Assembly (NCBI GenBank): GCA_038528965.1
Contig: JBCBEC010000034.1
Location: 1-64,000, forward strand
Direction of reading: 5' to 3'
Source: Lewinella sp038528965
GTDB taxonomy: Bacteria; Bacteroidota; Bacteroidia; Chitinophagales; Saprospiraceae
DNA length: 64,000 nucleotides
Below, piece after piece: positions 17,507 through 26,867 of the stretch. The notes below the pieces were generated by a model. That model was not told the origin of the DNA, made no database searches, and saw only the letters and a program-made list of their open reading frames with translations. Position numbers and translations under genes: made by a program. The stretch's first letter is position 1, and each line of letters starts with the position of its first letter.

Positions 17507-18877
17507 TTACTTCATTATTTTTCCTTGAAAATAGGTTTGCCCCTTATCGTAGGCCACATCAGGGTTTTCAGAAACTTGAAAGCTTTCTAGATCTGCGTTT
17601 TCAAGTATATTTCCCCTGGAAAAAAGATGATTAGCATCTTTTTGATACCATTCGTTCAAATAGGTATAGGTTAGCGGATCTGCCTCTTCAAGTAATTTTC
17701 CGGAAATAAGGTACACGCCTTCACTACTCTTTATCATACCGTTGGGGTAATTAACAAAAGTAGCAGGATCAATCTGTACTTTGTGCTGCTTGAGTATAAA
17801 GGCATCCTCATCATCATCTTTAGCCTGATGCTCGTTTAGAACAACGATCGTAGCGGGATCTGCTCCTTCAACTACATAAGTGTTCCAGTAGACATGGTTT
17901 TTATCCCTTGCCCAGCAGATGCTTGATTCCCCAGAGCCTTGGTATGCCAGTACCTCAAAGGTTTCATAATCTGCAGTGGTAAGCTGAACCCTATTGTGGT
18001 AAATACGAAAGCTATCTCGGGAAAAACGTGTGTATCGTTTTTTACCGTCACTTGATAGTTCACCATAGGTTTGGGGATCTGCTCCTATTAAGATTTTTTC
18101 TCTGCTGTATACATGATTCTTATCTCTGGCCGCACCATTTGCTGTGGTAAAGGTCCTCGCATCAACCTCGGGTAAAGGCTTGCCAGCCCAGTAGACTTTG
18201 GTCCCATCGGTCCAATAAGAAGATGCTTCAACTCGTCGAAAACGATCGGCATTACACCCTTTTAGCTCCCTACCAGAGTGATAAACCTTATTGTTGCGAA
18301 TAGTGTACCGTGACTTCTCCAATCTCTCCCCACTTGAGTATTCTGCCCTGCTCCTACCCAGGTATTCATAGAATTCCGTCTCTACCAGAAAGTGATCTAA
18401 AGCTCCCACTTCAATAAACCTGATCTCTTCCATTTCTGTCAAGGTATTGATTGTGGAAATAGAAGAAATCTTAACCGTCATGTAGCACTGGGACTGCTGA
18501 CGATCTTGCTCCTCTTTGTAGGGCTCCACTACAGATCCCTCGCTATCTAGTATGATGGCGTAAATGCTATTTCGTATCTCCGTCCACTCTTCTGTTGAAG
18601 TATCAAGGTTTTCGAAGGAGAACTCTTTCATCGCCCCGGGTTTATAACCAATGGTGAAGAGAGAATCCGTATACATTCCAAGGCTGTACAGCAATTTCGT
18701 ATCCTTCTCCTTTTGGGGGATGGTCTTATCCGTGTCCTGCATCCGACTCAGAAAAACATCGTGTAACTCTTCTACTGAATAAAGTCCATTTTCAGAAGGG
18801 ATCGTGTTCTGTGCGGTAACACCTTGAGTACAGCTTAAGCATTGCATGATCAGAGCAATCAACACTAATGTTTTCAT
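17507..18877 (-). CDS. DKNYY-repeat lipoprotein
   Basis: 456 residues. Signal peptide with a lipobox-like CLSC near residue 16. Residues about 195-456 are built of short repeats of the DKNYY type: KDKNHVYSREKILIGADPQTY, WARDKNHVYWNTYVVEGADPATI, YQKDANHLFSRGNILENADLES and degenerate copies between them, each pairing a 'DKNHVY' strand with a 'GADPxT' turn. The first half (about 30-190) shows no known domain. The family is widespread in Bacteroidota and other bacteria and its function is unknown; it probably faces the periplasm or surface. Transcribed alone. Confidence 0.8.
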   Translation of the reverse strand: MKTLVLIALIMQCLSCTQGVTAQNTIPSENGLYSVEELHDVFLSRMQDTDKTIPQKEKDTKLLYSLGMYTDSLFTIGYKPGAMKEFSFENLDTSTEEWTEIRNSIYAIILDSEGSVVEPYKEEQDRQQSQCYMTVKISSISTINTLTEMEEIRFIEVGALDHFLVETEFYEYLGRSRAEYSSGERLEKSRYTIRNNKVYHSGRELKGCNADRFRRVEASSYWTDGTKVYWAGKPLPEVDARTFTTANGAARDKNHVYSREKILIGADPQTYGELSSDGKKRYTRFSRDSFRIYHNRVQLTTADYETFEVLAYQGSGESSICWARDKNHVYWNTYVVEGADPATIVVLNEHQAKDDDEDAFILKQHKVQIDPATFVNYPNGMIKSSEGVYLISGKLLEEADPLTYTYLNEWYQKDANHLFSRGNILENADLESFQVSENPDVAYDKGQTYFQGKIMK

Positions 18878-19319
18878 AACCGGCTCTTTGATTCGTGAAG
18901 TGTGAACAAGATATAGCCCTTGCCTTAAGCCCCTCTAAATCAGCGCCCTTTTGTGATAAAATTAACTCCTTACGGCTCTAAATCTTAAGAGTATTAACAG
19001 CCTTGACTTCATAAATCTGATACAGCACACAACGAATAGCAATGACCTACATTTGTAGCTCAAGTTCAGATTTTATCGATAGAAAAGAGAGTGTCTGTTA
19101 ATTGCCAGATCTACAATTATTCCTTAATGACCTACTTCAAAAGCACTAACTTAATAATCTAAAGTATTCGGACTAAAATTTGTATTTCTCATTTTCTTAA
19201 TGATAAGCGAAGCCTTTCAACTTGCTTTGCAGGTATTCAATTACTCATGAAATTTTCGCTTATCAAAACAGGAAGTAGAGATGTTTTTACGTCCACTGAC
19301 CACCAACCACCTATTCCTC
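18878..19319. other. Divergent intergenic region
   Basis: 442 bp between divergent lipoprotein genes, AT-rich near 19060-19210. No open frame, strong hairpin, tRNA or known RNA was recognised; it presumably holds both promoters. Confidence 0.4.
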
Positions 19320-19793
19320 ATGAAACTCCAATTTCTCTCCCTGCTCTGTGTCGTACTCCTGTATCTGGCTTGTGAAAAAGAAAGCGCTCCAGTTCCTAAA
19401 CCACCTGCCCCCACCAATGATTTTCGAGATGCCTTTGTTGGCAACTATTCTGGAACAACCAGGACGATCACTCGTGTACACGAAGTAGATTCCACTTGGG
19501 TTATGTCAGATACGACCATAGCAAGTACGGTCATCGTTTCTTACGAAATTGATGATTCCCTAAGCTACTACGTTGACCCACCGAGTTATCACGAAATGGA
19601 AACCTTCCCTGCCATTCGCATTGATGGTATTCTACATGCTGTTGATACATCTGGCGACTTTCGACAGCAATTATTGGATGGAGATTATTTCCTACGCGGA
19701 TTATTCATTGAGCCCGACTCCTTCTTCCACGTCCGATTTTCTGCGCTGGACCAATACACCACCTGGGACTCCATCAGAGCGGTGCGTCAATAG
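19320..19793 (+). CDS. Lipoprotein of unknown function
   Basis: 157 residues from the ATG at 19320 (MKLQFLSLLCVVLLYLAC), giving a lipoprotein signal with lipobox YLAC; an in-frame ATG at 19281 would put 13 extra residues ahead of it. A Pro-rich spacer (APVPKPPAPTND) follows, then a beta-rich domain with repeated Thr-Arg (GNYSGTTRTITRVHEVDSTW). I do not recognise the family. The last 20 bases overlap the 3' end of the convergent acetyltransferase gene. Confidence 0.6.
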   Translation: MKLQFLSLLCVVLLYLACEKESAPVPKPPAPTNDFRDAFVGNYSGTTRTITRVHEVDSTWVMSDTTIASTVIVSYEIDDSLSYYVDPPSYHEMETFPAIRIDGILHAVDTSGDFRQQLLDGDYFLRGLFIEPDSFFHVRFSALDQYTTWDSIRAVRQ

Positions 19794-20358
19794 GAAAGAC
19801 TTTTTCGTTCTCTAGCTGATAGTACTGCCCGCTTTCACATTGCGCGATCCCTGATTGATCAAAATGTAGACGATGTCCGTGGGCACTCATCCAACCAATC
19901 TGCTGAGCGGGGTTTCCCACAACTAGCCCATAGGCAGGTACATCTTTGGTGACCACCGTTCCAGCGCCAACGAAAGCATAAGTACCCAAAGTGACTCCAC
20001 AAACAATTGTAGCATTGGCCCCTATGGTTACCCCTTTCTGCAACAGCGTGGGCTTATATTCGTGCCTACGCACAACGGCACTACGTGGATTGATGACGTT
20101 GGTGAACACCGCGCTTGGGCCAATGAATACGTTATCTTCACAGGTCACGCCTTCGTACAGACTTACGTTGTTTTGAACCTTGACATTCCGCCCCAGGCGC
20201 ACATTATTGGCCACAAACACATTCTGCCCTAAACTACAGCTCCCGCCAATAACCGCTCCCGACATGATATGGCAGAAGTGCCAGATTTTGGTACCCGCAC
20301 CAATTTGGGCGCCTTCATCAATGATGGCGCTGGGATGTACATAAAATGTGGAACCCAT
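19774..20358 (-). CDS. WlbB/WbpD-like sugar N-acetyltransferase
   Basis: 194 residues. Left-handed beta-helix of hexapeptide repeats (YVHPSAIIDEGAQIGAGTKI, VFVANNVRLGRNVKVQNNV, IGANATIVCGVTLGTYAFVGAG) with His at FCHIMSG and the C-terminal VVGNPAQQIGWMSAHG typical of WbpD/WlbB. These enzymes acetylate the 3-amino group of UDP-2-acetamido-3-amino-2,3-dideoxy-glucuronate for surface polysaccharide. It lies 9 bp behind a DegT-type aminotransferase, the enzyme that makes its substrate in the known pathway, so the two act in turn. The upstream oxidoreductase WlbA is not in this window. Confidence 0.88.
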   Translation of the reverse strand: MGSTFYVHPSAIIDEGAQIGAGTKIWHFCHIMSGAVIGGSCSLGQNVFVANNVRLGRNVKVQNNVSLYEGVTCEDNVFIGPSAVFTNVINPRSAVVRRHEYKPTLLQKGVTIGANATIVCGVTLGTYAFVGAGTVVTKDVPAYGLVVGNPAQQIGWMSAHGHRLHFDQSGIAQCESGQYYQLENEKVFPIDAPL

Positions 20359-20367
20359 AAGTTGGGG

Positions 20368-21510
20368 TTAAGAAAAGAATGCTTTTACCTTCTCGCTGAT
20401 GTAGGCCAATGTATCTTCGTCCAACTCACTATGCATCGGTAGGCTAATCACCTCTTTACAGAGCTGGTCCGTTACCGGCAAAAACGCTATATTATTGGCA
20501 GCAGTTCCCTGATAAGCCTTCTGCTCGTAAAGCGGCACAGGGTAATAAATCATACTAGGTATACCCTCCTCTTTCAGGTAGGCCTGTAGTTCATCCCGAC
20601 GGCCATCGGTTACCCGTAAGGTGTACTGATGAAAAACGTGGGTACTATTCGCTTGGCGTACTGGTGTAACGAGTACATCTACATTAGCAAAAGCCTGATC
20701 GTAATGATCGGCGGCGGCCCGGCGTGTACCATTGTAGGTATCTAAATGTTGGAGCTTAATACCCAGGATAGCCGCTTGAATGGAATCCAAACGGGAGTTT
20801 ACACCTACCTCATCGTGATAGTAGCGACGATTTTGTCCGTGGTTAGCTACCATACGAATCTGCGCAGCCAGCTCATCACTATCCGTATATATAGCACCAC
20901 CATCACCGTAAGCTCCCAGATTTTTGGAAGGGTAGAAAGAAGTACAGCCAATATTCCCAAGAGCACCGGCTGCCTTTACCGTACCATCGGGAAAAGTATA
21001 GCGCGCACCAATGGCCTGTGCATTGTCCTCTACCACATATAAGTTGTGCTTTTGGGCTAAGTCAAGAATTGGGGCCATATCACAACTCTGACCAAATAGA
21101 TTTACCGGCACAATGGCCTTGGTCTTCTTAGTAATGGCTGGCTCAATGAGTTCCGCAGTAATATTAAAGGTATGCGGATCAACGTCTACCATCACAGGCG
21201 TGAGGCGTAGCAGCGCAATTACCTCAGCCGTGGCTACGTACGTGAACGCAGGTACAATTACCTCATCACCAGGTTCCAGGCCAAGCGCCATCATGGCAAT
21301 CTGCAGCGCATCGGTTCCATTAGCACACGGAATCACGTGCTTCACCCCCAGGTAGGTCTCCAAATCAGCTTGAAATTTCTTTACTGCCGGGCCGTTAATG
21401 AACGCTCCAGAGCGGATTACATCAATCACTTGCTGATCAAGTTCATCTTGTATCTTACGGTATTGACCTTTGAGGTCAACCATATGAATGGTAGGATTCG
21501 TTGTATTCAT
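20368..21510 (-). CDS. DegT/DnrJ/EryC1-type sugar aminotransferase (WlbC/WbpE-like)
   Basis: 380 residues if the ATG at 21510 is used. It belongs to the PLP-dependent DegT family: VKHVIPCANGTDALQIAMMAL, EDNAQAIGA, and the Schiff-base Lys196 in SFYPSKNLGAYGDGG. It would convert a 3-keto UDP-sugar to a 3-amino sugar using an amino acid donor, ahead of the acetyltransferase gene 9 bp downstream. The perfect -7 element at 21515-21522 puts transcription start at or within a few bases of this ATG, so translation may begin at the second ATG (21483), giving MVDLKGQYRKIQDEL, which is also how many relatives begin. Confidence 0.88.
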   Translation of the reverse strand: MNTTNPTIHMVDLKGQYRKIQDELDQQVIDVIRSGAFINGPAVKKFQADLETYLGVKHVIPCANGTDALQIAMMALGLEPGDEVIVPAFTYVATAEVIALLRLTPVMVDVDPHTFNITAELIEPAITKKTKAIVPVNLFGQSCDMAPILDLAQKHNLYVVEDNAQAIGARYTFPDGTVKAAGALGNIGCTSFYPSKNLGAYGDGGAIYTDSDELAAQIRMVANHGQNRRYYHDEVGVNSRLDSIQAAILGIKLQHLDTYNGTRRAAADHYDQAFANVDVLVTPVRQANSTHVFHQYTLRVTDGRRDELQAYLKEEGIPSMIYYPVPLYEQKAYQGTAANNIAFLPVTDQLCKEVISLPMHSELDEDTLAYISEKVKAFFS

Positions 21511-21514
21511 GCTA

Positions 21515-21522
21515 CAAAGATA
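21515..21522 (-). promoter_or_regulatory. -7 promoter element of the aminotransferase-acetyltransferase operon
   Basis: On the minus strand TATCTTTG, a perfect TAnnTTTG, 4 bp before the ATG at 21510. No good -33 TTTG is seen at the usual spacing. Its closeness argues for a start at the ATG at 21483 or for a leaderless message. Confidence 0.45.
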
Positions 21523-21719
21523 AATCATTGAGCAACGCACTAATCTAAGAATCAAGTAAAAAAATCAAAAGCCAGACGAAACCTAGCCCAAACGCTCTCG
21601 TATAAGAGAAAAGTTAATATTGCGGCTACGGCTCCTATTGATGAGCCAGTTGACAATCCCCCTGATTTTTTTGAAACAAACACTGAACAGCCGCCGGTGA
21701 CCCAATTGAACATCGACTT

Positions 21720-21914
21720 ATGCAAATTGTATTTCCCATCACAGAAGCTGCGCTGTACAACGTACATCAGCAAGAGAAGCAACAGGAAGGAGAGTGGATG
21801 GTTTACACCTGTAAACAATGCCCGGGCTACGAACGCCGCGTACACCTAAGTACAGGCCAAGTAACTCAGAAAGGACAAAAATGCTGCCCGAATCAGCATA
21901 AATGTGGGCGCTAA
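21720..21914 (+). CDS. Small Cys-rich protein, possible zinc-binding (uncertain gene)
   Basis: 64 residues with CKQC about residue 31-34, a Cys pair (KCCPNQHKC) near the end and a basic middle; the Cys spacing could bind one zinc. No family recognised. Frame 1 is also open just upstream and across it (21544-21849) with a natural-looking acidic, Pro-rich translation (around PIDEPVDNPPDFFETN), so this may be the tail of a frameshifted older gene rather than a stand-alone one. The rest of the 540-bp gap 21511-22049 holds nothing else recognisable. Low confidence. Confidence 0.35.
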   Translation: MQIVFPITEAALYNVHQQEKQQEGEWMVYTCKQCPGYERRVHLSTGQVTQKGQKCCPNQHKCGR

Positions 21915-22049
21915 TTCACCTTCAGAAAAGAACTCCCAAAATCAAACATCTACGGTAAATTAACTAAGCTGCTGCCAAGGCGCAGTACTTAGATAATCTT
22001 GTAATGTCTAGCCCTCCGCTTGACAAAAGGAAAGTGCTATGCGTTTACA

Positions 22050-22871
22050 CTATGATCCAGATGCTCCGTTACGGTAGTAATCCAAGACCCGTCGCACACT
22101 ACCAAAGTTGGCCAGCAAATTGTGGGCCTCCCCTTCGGTGATAGCTAAGGCTTGCACCAGCATCAATGCACCTCTCTGGACGAGTTTCGCATTGTTAAGT
22201 TGCATATCCACCATCTTATTATCAATTACCCGCCCCAAGCGGATCATAACGCTGGTACTGATCATATTAAGTACCATTTTCTGTGCCGTACCGGCCTTCA
22301 TTCGGGTACTGCCCGTTATAAATTCCGGCCCCACGATCACCTCTATTGGGCAGTCGGCGTTCTGGCTCACGGAGGTATCTGTATTGCAGGTGATGCATCC
22401 CGTAGCAACACCATTTTTTTGCGCCATGGCCAGACCATTAACAACGTAGGGAGTAGAACCGGAGGCGGTAATTCCCACCACCATATCTTGCTCATCAATC
22501 AAATAGGCATTTAGATCTACCCAAGCCTGCGTTGGGCTATCCTCGGCATCCTCTACCGCTTTGCGGATGGCCTTGTCCCCACCAGCAATCAAGCCTATTA
22601 CCATATTCTCTGGCACTCCGTAAGTAGGTGGGCATTCACTCGCATCCAGTATGCCCAACCTTCCGCTGGTACCAGCTCCCAGATAGAACAGCCGCCCGCC
22701 CTGCTGCAATCGCTCTACAGCGGTGATCACCAAACGTTCTATTTGCGGAATAGCACGGTTTACAGCTTGCGCTACCATTTGATCTTCTCGATTAATATTG
22801 GTCAACAAGTCCAGCACACTCATCTGCTCCAGATGCCGATAAGAGGAGGTCGCTTCCGTTGTTTTCTTCAT
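22050..22871 (-). CDS. murQ: N-acetylmuramic acid 6-phosphate etherase
   Basis: 273 residues from the ATG at 22871 (MKKTTEATSSYRHLEQMSVLDLL), the usual start and length; the open frame runs 39 residues further upstream without family similarity. The SIS fold shows the phosphosugar loop LFYLGAGTSGRLGILDASECPP, where Glu79 aligns with the catalytic Glu of MurQ, and later VVGITASGSTPYVV and TGSTRMKAGTAQKMVLNMIS. The enzyme cleaves the lactyl ether of MurNAc-6-phosphate to GlcNAc-6-phosphate and lactate in peptidoglycan recycling. It is alone here; the usual partners AnmK and a transporter are not nearby. Confidence 0.95.
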   Translation of the reverse strand: MKKTTEATSSYRHLEQMSVLDLLTNINREDQMVAQAVNRAIPQIERLVITAVERLQQGGRLFYLGAGTSGRLGILDASECPPTYGVPENMVIGLIAGGDKAIRKAVEDAEDSPTQAWVDLNAYLIDEQDMVVGITASGSTPYVVNGLAMAQKNGVATGCITCNTDTSVSQNADCPIEVIVGPEFITGSTRMKAGTAQKMVLNMISTSVMIRLGRVIDNKMVDMQLNNAKLVQRGALMLVQALAITEGEAHNLLANFGSVRRVLDYYRNGASGS

Positions 22872-23301
22872 TTTCTGAATGCTAAAATGAGGTTGAAACT
22901 TAACCGAAAAGATACTAGAAACCCAAAAGTGCAGGAGATGAAAAGTCCATTCTCCACCAAAGAGAGCAGGATGATTGCATTTTAGCATCGGGTAAACCCC
23001 AAACGCATTATTTTTTTCTTGTAGATGAACTTGTCAAATATCAAAAAAAAATCATATTTTTGATTTTGTATATAGATTTACTCTGTAATACAGGATTCCC
23101 CTCCCTTTACAACGTTTTCCCTAGATTAAATTTGGCAGTTTTTAGCTGCCCTTTATTATTCGTTCTTACCCAAACAAGTAGTACCAAAACTTTTTGGTAG
23201 AAGCTCTTGTAGGTGTTCGCAATGACGGGACTGCTAGTGCAGCACCTCCCGATGTGATCAACTGATCGAGCTCATCACTTTGAAACACTAAATCAAACAC
23301 T
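22872..23301. other. Divergent intergenic region with long leader of the SprB-repeat gene
   Basis: 430 bp. An AT-rich tract at about 23038-23070 with a partial palindrome (ATCATATTTTTGAT region) is a likely promoter area. A small hairpin GGCAG/CTGCC at 23134-23150 followed by CTTTATT lies in the presumed leader. No gene seen. Confidence 0.4.
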
Positions 23302-25614
23302 ATGAAACACGGACTTTTATCCCGGTCCGGTAGCTACCTGATGGGTGGTAGTCTGCCAATATGGGTACTAACACTTCTTCTGGGGCTTGGTATGACCACA
23401 TCGCTCCAGGCTAGTGCTTTCTTCTGCCCTATTCAACCTAACGCTTCTAACTCAGCGGCCACCTGTTTCTTAGGATCCGATGGTAGTGCGAGTGTGAATC
23501 CATCCGGAGGTGCTGCTCCTTACAGTGTCAGCTGGAGTAACGGTGGCAGTGGAAATAGCATCACGGGCTTATCAGCTGGGAACTACCAGTACACCATTAC
23601 AGACTCAGAAGGTTGCTCCGTGAGCAGCAATATTTATGTGGCCCAAGCTAGCTCTATTCAAGCTAATGTTAGCCGTATCAATAATGGCTGCCGCTTCGAT
23701 ACTCAGGGTGAATTAAGCCTTGCCCCGAGCGGTGGTACTCCTCCGTACAGCTACGCGTGGAGTAATGGCGCTACTAGTGCTACCATTAGTGGTTTAGCTG
23801 CTGGCCCCTACGCTTACACCATCACGGATGCGAACGGCTGTACTCGCTCCGGAGGCGTTTCCGTGTTGGCTAGCACTCCAGTAATTGGCAATGCTATCGC
23901 ACGTGACGTGAACTGCCACGGCGAAGCAGAGGGTTCTGCTACCCTATCACCAAGTGGGGGTGTTGGTCCTTACACCTATCAATGGAGTAACGGTGCAACA
24001 ACGCAAGACGTAAGCGGGCTAGCTGCCGGTAACTACTCTTATACCGTCACTGATAGCCAAGGCTGTACGGGTGAGGGAAGCCTTGCCATACAACAGCCTG
24101 CACCAGTGTGGACCACCTTTGAACAAACCTATGCCTGTGGTGATGAAGACAACGGTAGCGCCGAGGTATTTGCCAACGGCGGTACACCACCTTATACCTA
24201 TCAATGGAGTAATGGTGCGACAACCGCAGCTATTACCAACCTGCCCCCGGGTATGTACTTCTACACCGTGACCGACTCCGAAGGTTGCGAAAGCCGCGAA
24301 GGTTTGGTTTGTATTTTCCGTTCTATCATCGAAGCTTCTGCTACCGCAAATGCGCCTGATTGTAGCAGTGCCGATGACGGTAGTGCTAGCATCGTTGTTA
24401 CCGACGGTATTGCACCAATCACCTACCAGTGGAGCAATGGTGCGACCACACCAACTGTAAGTGGGCTGGCTCCTGGCACCTACGGCTATACCGTAACGGG
24501 TGCTTTTGGTTGTGATGTAAGTGGTTCGATCACTATTGCTGAGGCTAATATAAATGTTGTTGCCAGCGTTACTGAGCTAGTCAACGGCAACTTACAAGCC
24601 AGTGGAAGCGGTGGTGCTGCTCCTTACACCTACGAATGGAGTAACGGAGAAACTACCGCAATTGCTAGTGACTATACCGAAGGCACCTACAGTGTAACGG
24701 TTACTGATGCCAACGGCTGTTTTGGTATCATCAGTGGCCTGGTACCTGGTGATGATGATCCTTGTCCGGATAATGTGACCTACCCAGGAATGATTGGCTT
24801 CGATCAGGAATTGTGTGCTCCCGGAAATACACCTGAGCAATTAGTGGAAACCGACGCACCAAGCGGTGGTAGTGGCTCCTTAGAATTCTTGTGGTTGAGC
24901 AACACCACCGGTGGCCCGCTGGATAATACGTGGCTCGAGATTCCTAATAGTAACTCACCCAACTATCAGCCTGGCCCATTGGATGTAACCACTTACTACC
25001 TCCGCTGTGTACGTACGGACAACGAATCTTGTCCGTTCCTCGAAACGCAGCTAGTAATTGTATCGGTGGGTGACGAGATTGACCCCGTCATTGAGCGTCC
25101 TAGCTTAGGTTGCTTCGGTCAAACACAAACTTACCGAGCTACCAACCTACCTCCGTTCGCTGATGTAAGCTGGGAGTTTAGTGGCCCCGTAACGGTGAAT
25201 ACCACTACCGGTGATGAGGTAGAAGTAACCTTCATTGGTGGCGGCTACCTGGATTATACTGTCACTGTAAGTACCGATGATTGTACAGGGTCCTTTAGTG
25301 ATCGGGTAACCATTAACGGTAACTGTGTTGGCGGGACGCCAAGTCATAACTTTAGCAGTGTGGAGCATGATGTGCTTGCCGCTTATCCAAATCCAGCTAG
25401 CGCGCTTACCACACTAGACTTTGGGGTGGAACTTTCAACTAACGCTCAGGTGCAAGTACTAAGCAACACTCAGCAAGTACTGGCGACCTACACCGTCGCT
25501 GCTGGCACCCGCCGTTTCGACCTCAATATGAGCGAGCTGCCTGCTGGCATGTACACCGTACAGGTAGTAGATGGCAACGAACAGCCACGCGTACTTAAGC
25601 TGATGAAAAACTAA
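23302..25614 (+). CDS. SprB-repeat surface protein with T9SS type A sorting domain
   Basis: 770 residues. A long signal region (hydrophobic core at about 18-36, WVLTLLLGLGMTTSLQASAF) precedes six SprB-type repeats of about 75 residues between about 45 and 490. Each repeat has a Cys near its start, GSASVNPSGGxxPYxYxWSNG in variants, G-L-x-A-G-x-Y-x-Y-T-I-T-D, and a C-terminal GC. Residues about 490-680 hold two less regular Ig-like modules (C-P-D-N, then C-F-G). The end (LAAYPNPASALTTLDFGVEL to PRVLKLMKN) is a T9SS sorting domain. SprB-repeat proteins are mobile or fixed adhesins on the surface of gliding Bacteroidota. Single gene with a terminator behind it. Confidence 0.9.
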   Translation: MKHGLLSRSGSYLMGGSLPIWVLTLLLGLGMTTSLQASAFFCPIQPNASNSAATCFLGSDGSASVNPSGGAAPYSVSWSNGGSGNSITGLSAGNYQYTITDSEGCSVSSNIYVAQASSIQANVSRINNGCRFDTQGELSLAPSGGTPPYSYAWSNGATSATISGLAAGPYAYTITDANGCTRSGGVSVLASTPVIGNAIARDVNCHGEAEGSATLSPSGGVGPYTYQWSNGATTQDVSGLAAGNYSYTVTDSQGCTGEGSLAIQQPAPVWTTFEQTYACGDEDNGSAEVFANGGTPPYTYQWSNGATTAAITNLPPGMYFYTVTDSEGCESREGLVCIFRSIIEASATANAPDCSSADDGSASIVVTDGIAPITYQWSNGATTPTVSGLAPGTYGYTVTGAFGCDVSGSITIAEANINVVASVTELVNGNLQASGSGGAAPYTYEWSNGETTAIASDYTEGTYSVTVTDANGCFGIISGLVPGDDDPCPDNVTYPGMIGFDQELCAPGNTPEQLVETDAPSGGSGSLEFLWLSNTTGGPLDNTWLEIPNSNSPNYQPGPLDVTTYYLRCVRTDNESCPFLETQLVIVSVGDEIDPVIERPSLGCFGQTQTYRATNLPPFADVSWEFSGPVTVNTTTGDEVEVTFIGGGYLDYTVTVSTDDCTGSFSDRVTINGNCVGGTPSHNFSSVEHDVLAAYPNPASALTTLDFGVELSTNAQVQVLSNTQQVLATYTVAAGTRRFDLNMSELPAGMYTVQVVDGNEQPRVLKLMKN

Positions 25615-25700
25615 GAGACTAAGTCAATCTTAGATCCCGATAGTAAATGGGATCACTTTTGACGACAATAAACGTACTATAACCATCTATTTTGACACGG

Positions 25701-25737
25701 GCCGCAGTTCTCTTTCAGGGAGACTGCGGCTCTGTCA
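25701..25737 (+). terminator. Intrinsic terminator of the SprB-repeat gene
   Basis: Stem GCCGCAGTTCTC/GGGAGACTGCGGC (one mismatch) with a short loop, followed by TCTGTCATTTTTT. Confidence 0.7.
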
Positions 25738-25851
25738 TTTTTTGACTAGTGGACTGTTAAATTCGACCGGGTCGGTAGCGTTGCGGATATTTTTCTTGTA
25801 TCTTTTTCAAGAATCAGCATTACTTACATAAAGGCGCTAATCCAACCTATT

Positions 25852-26703
25852 TTGGCACAACAACAATGGACAGTACCCGGCTATGGTGGACGCAAATATC
25901 GTGTGGGCATGTACCACGGCGAGGATAGCGGGCACCTGATGGTTCATTGTAACAATCGCATCATGCTGATTGACTTTGGGGTCAAAGACTCCAAGAACTA
26001 TTCCTTTTTTCTGGATCAAGAGTTGTTTGAGCTGTACCTCATGCGCGACAACGGTAGTTTTTCCTATGACCTGCGCCACAATGAGGATGTTGATACGCCA
26101 CATAACCTTAGGCGGGAGCAGGATAGGAAGACCTCACGCTGGCGGTTAATTGCTGCTGGAGTAGTGCTATCGGTTTTCGTTATCGCTGGAGCGATTGCCT
26201 GGTCCAATCGCCCGGCCAAAAAGCAAGCCATTATCGACCTTTTGGCCACCGGGAAAGGAACTACCACCGAAGTCAGCATCTTTATAGCCGATCGAAGGTG
26301 GCAAGCTTCTTATCGCGCGGGTGATCAGGTCCAGCAGATTCCGATTAGCTCTATTCATCCTATCAAAGGCAAGGGGCTTAAACTAAGCGAAGGTGATCGT
26401 TTTGCAGCTCGTTACGCACCCGACCAGCCCGAACTCCTTTACATAGACTGGTCGGAGCCAACAGCAGCTACGCTAGAACGATACCAGCGGCAAGCCATGG
26501 TCTATCACGCCAGTAAACACCCAGAACTCTCTCGACAGCAAGTTGGCTGCCAAGTACGGCTCGCCTACGCTCTAGAAGGAATGGATGGCCTGGGTTTTAT
26601 AATCGCTCAAAACCGGAAAGACACACCTAAGTATAACCGGAACAGTTACCTGCGTATGACCCGTAGTACTGAATTCCGTCAAGGGAAAAAAGATTGTCTG
26701 TAG
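25852..26703 (+). CDS. Single-pass membrane protein of unknown function
   Basis: 283 residues, starting at TTG (MAQQQWTVPGYGGRKYRVGMYHG); no ATG precedes it in frame and the first internal ATG is at residue 20, so the TTG start is likely but not certain. A -7-like element TATCTTTT lies at 25799-25806 with TTG 15 bp upstream. Residues 1-95 look like a small beta-rich cytoplasmic domain, followed by a basic stop (REQDRKTSRW), a transmembrane segment at about 100-118 (LIAAGVVLSVFVIAGAIAW), then an extracytoplasmic domain (RRWQASYRAGDQVQQIP). No known family. It sits between the SprB gene and scpB. Confidence 0.55.
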   Translation: MAQQQWTVPGYGGRKYRVGMYHGEDSGHLMVHCNNRIMLIDFGVKDSKNYSFFLDQELFELYLMRDNGSFSYDLRHNEDVDTPHNLRREQDRKTSRWRLIAAGVVLSVFVIAGAIAWSNRPAKKQAIIDLLATGKGTTTEVSIFIADRRWQASYRAGDQVQQIPISSIHPIKGKGLKLSEGDRFAARYAPDQPELLYIDWSEPTAATLERYQRQAMVYHASKHPELSRQQVGCQVRLAYALEGMDGLGFIIAQNRKDTPKYNRNSYLRMTRSTEFRQGKKDCL

Positions 26704-26823
26704 AGACTACCGCGCTGATGGAGCCACATTACAATGCGGCTTTATTGCAATGTCATTTTAGGCAACATCCCCCGCAATGGGCCGATACTGATCCGTTTCT
26801 AAACAATCCCTCACAAATCCCAT

Positions 26824-26831
26824 TATCTTTA
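26824..26831 (+). promoter_or_regulatory. -7-like promoter element upstream of scpB
   Basis: TATCTTTA, one mismatch from TAnnTTTG, 36 bp before the TTG start of scpB. Upstream TTTC at 26796 is 24 bp away, a little further than usual. Weak support. Confidence 0.35.
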
Positions 26832-26867
26832 CCACGGAATTCCCTTTGATGACCGAATAAAGAATCT

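Noticed and set aside
21552..21845. 97-codon minus-strand frame with a hydrophobic stretch
   Set aside because: Its hydrophobic run is the complement of a Lys/Gln-rich reading on the plus strand and it overlaps the operon promoter; no supporting evidence.
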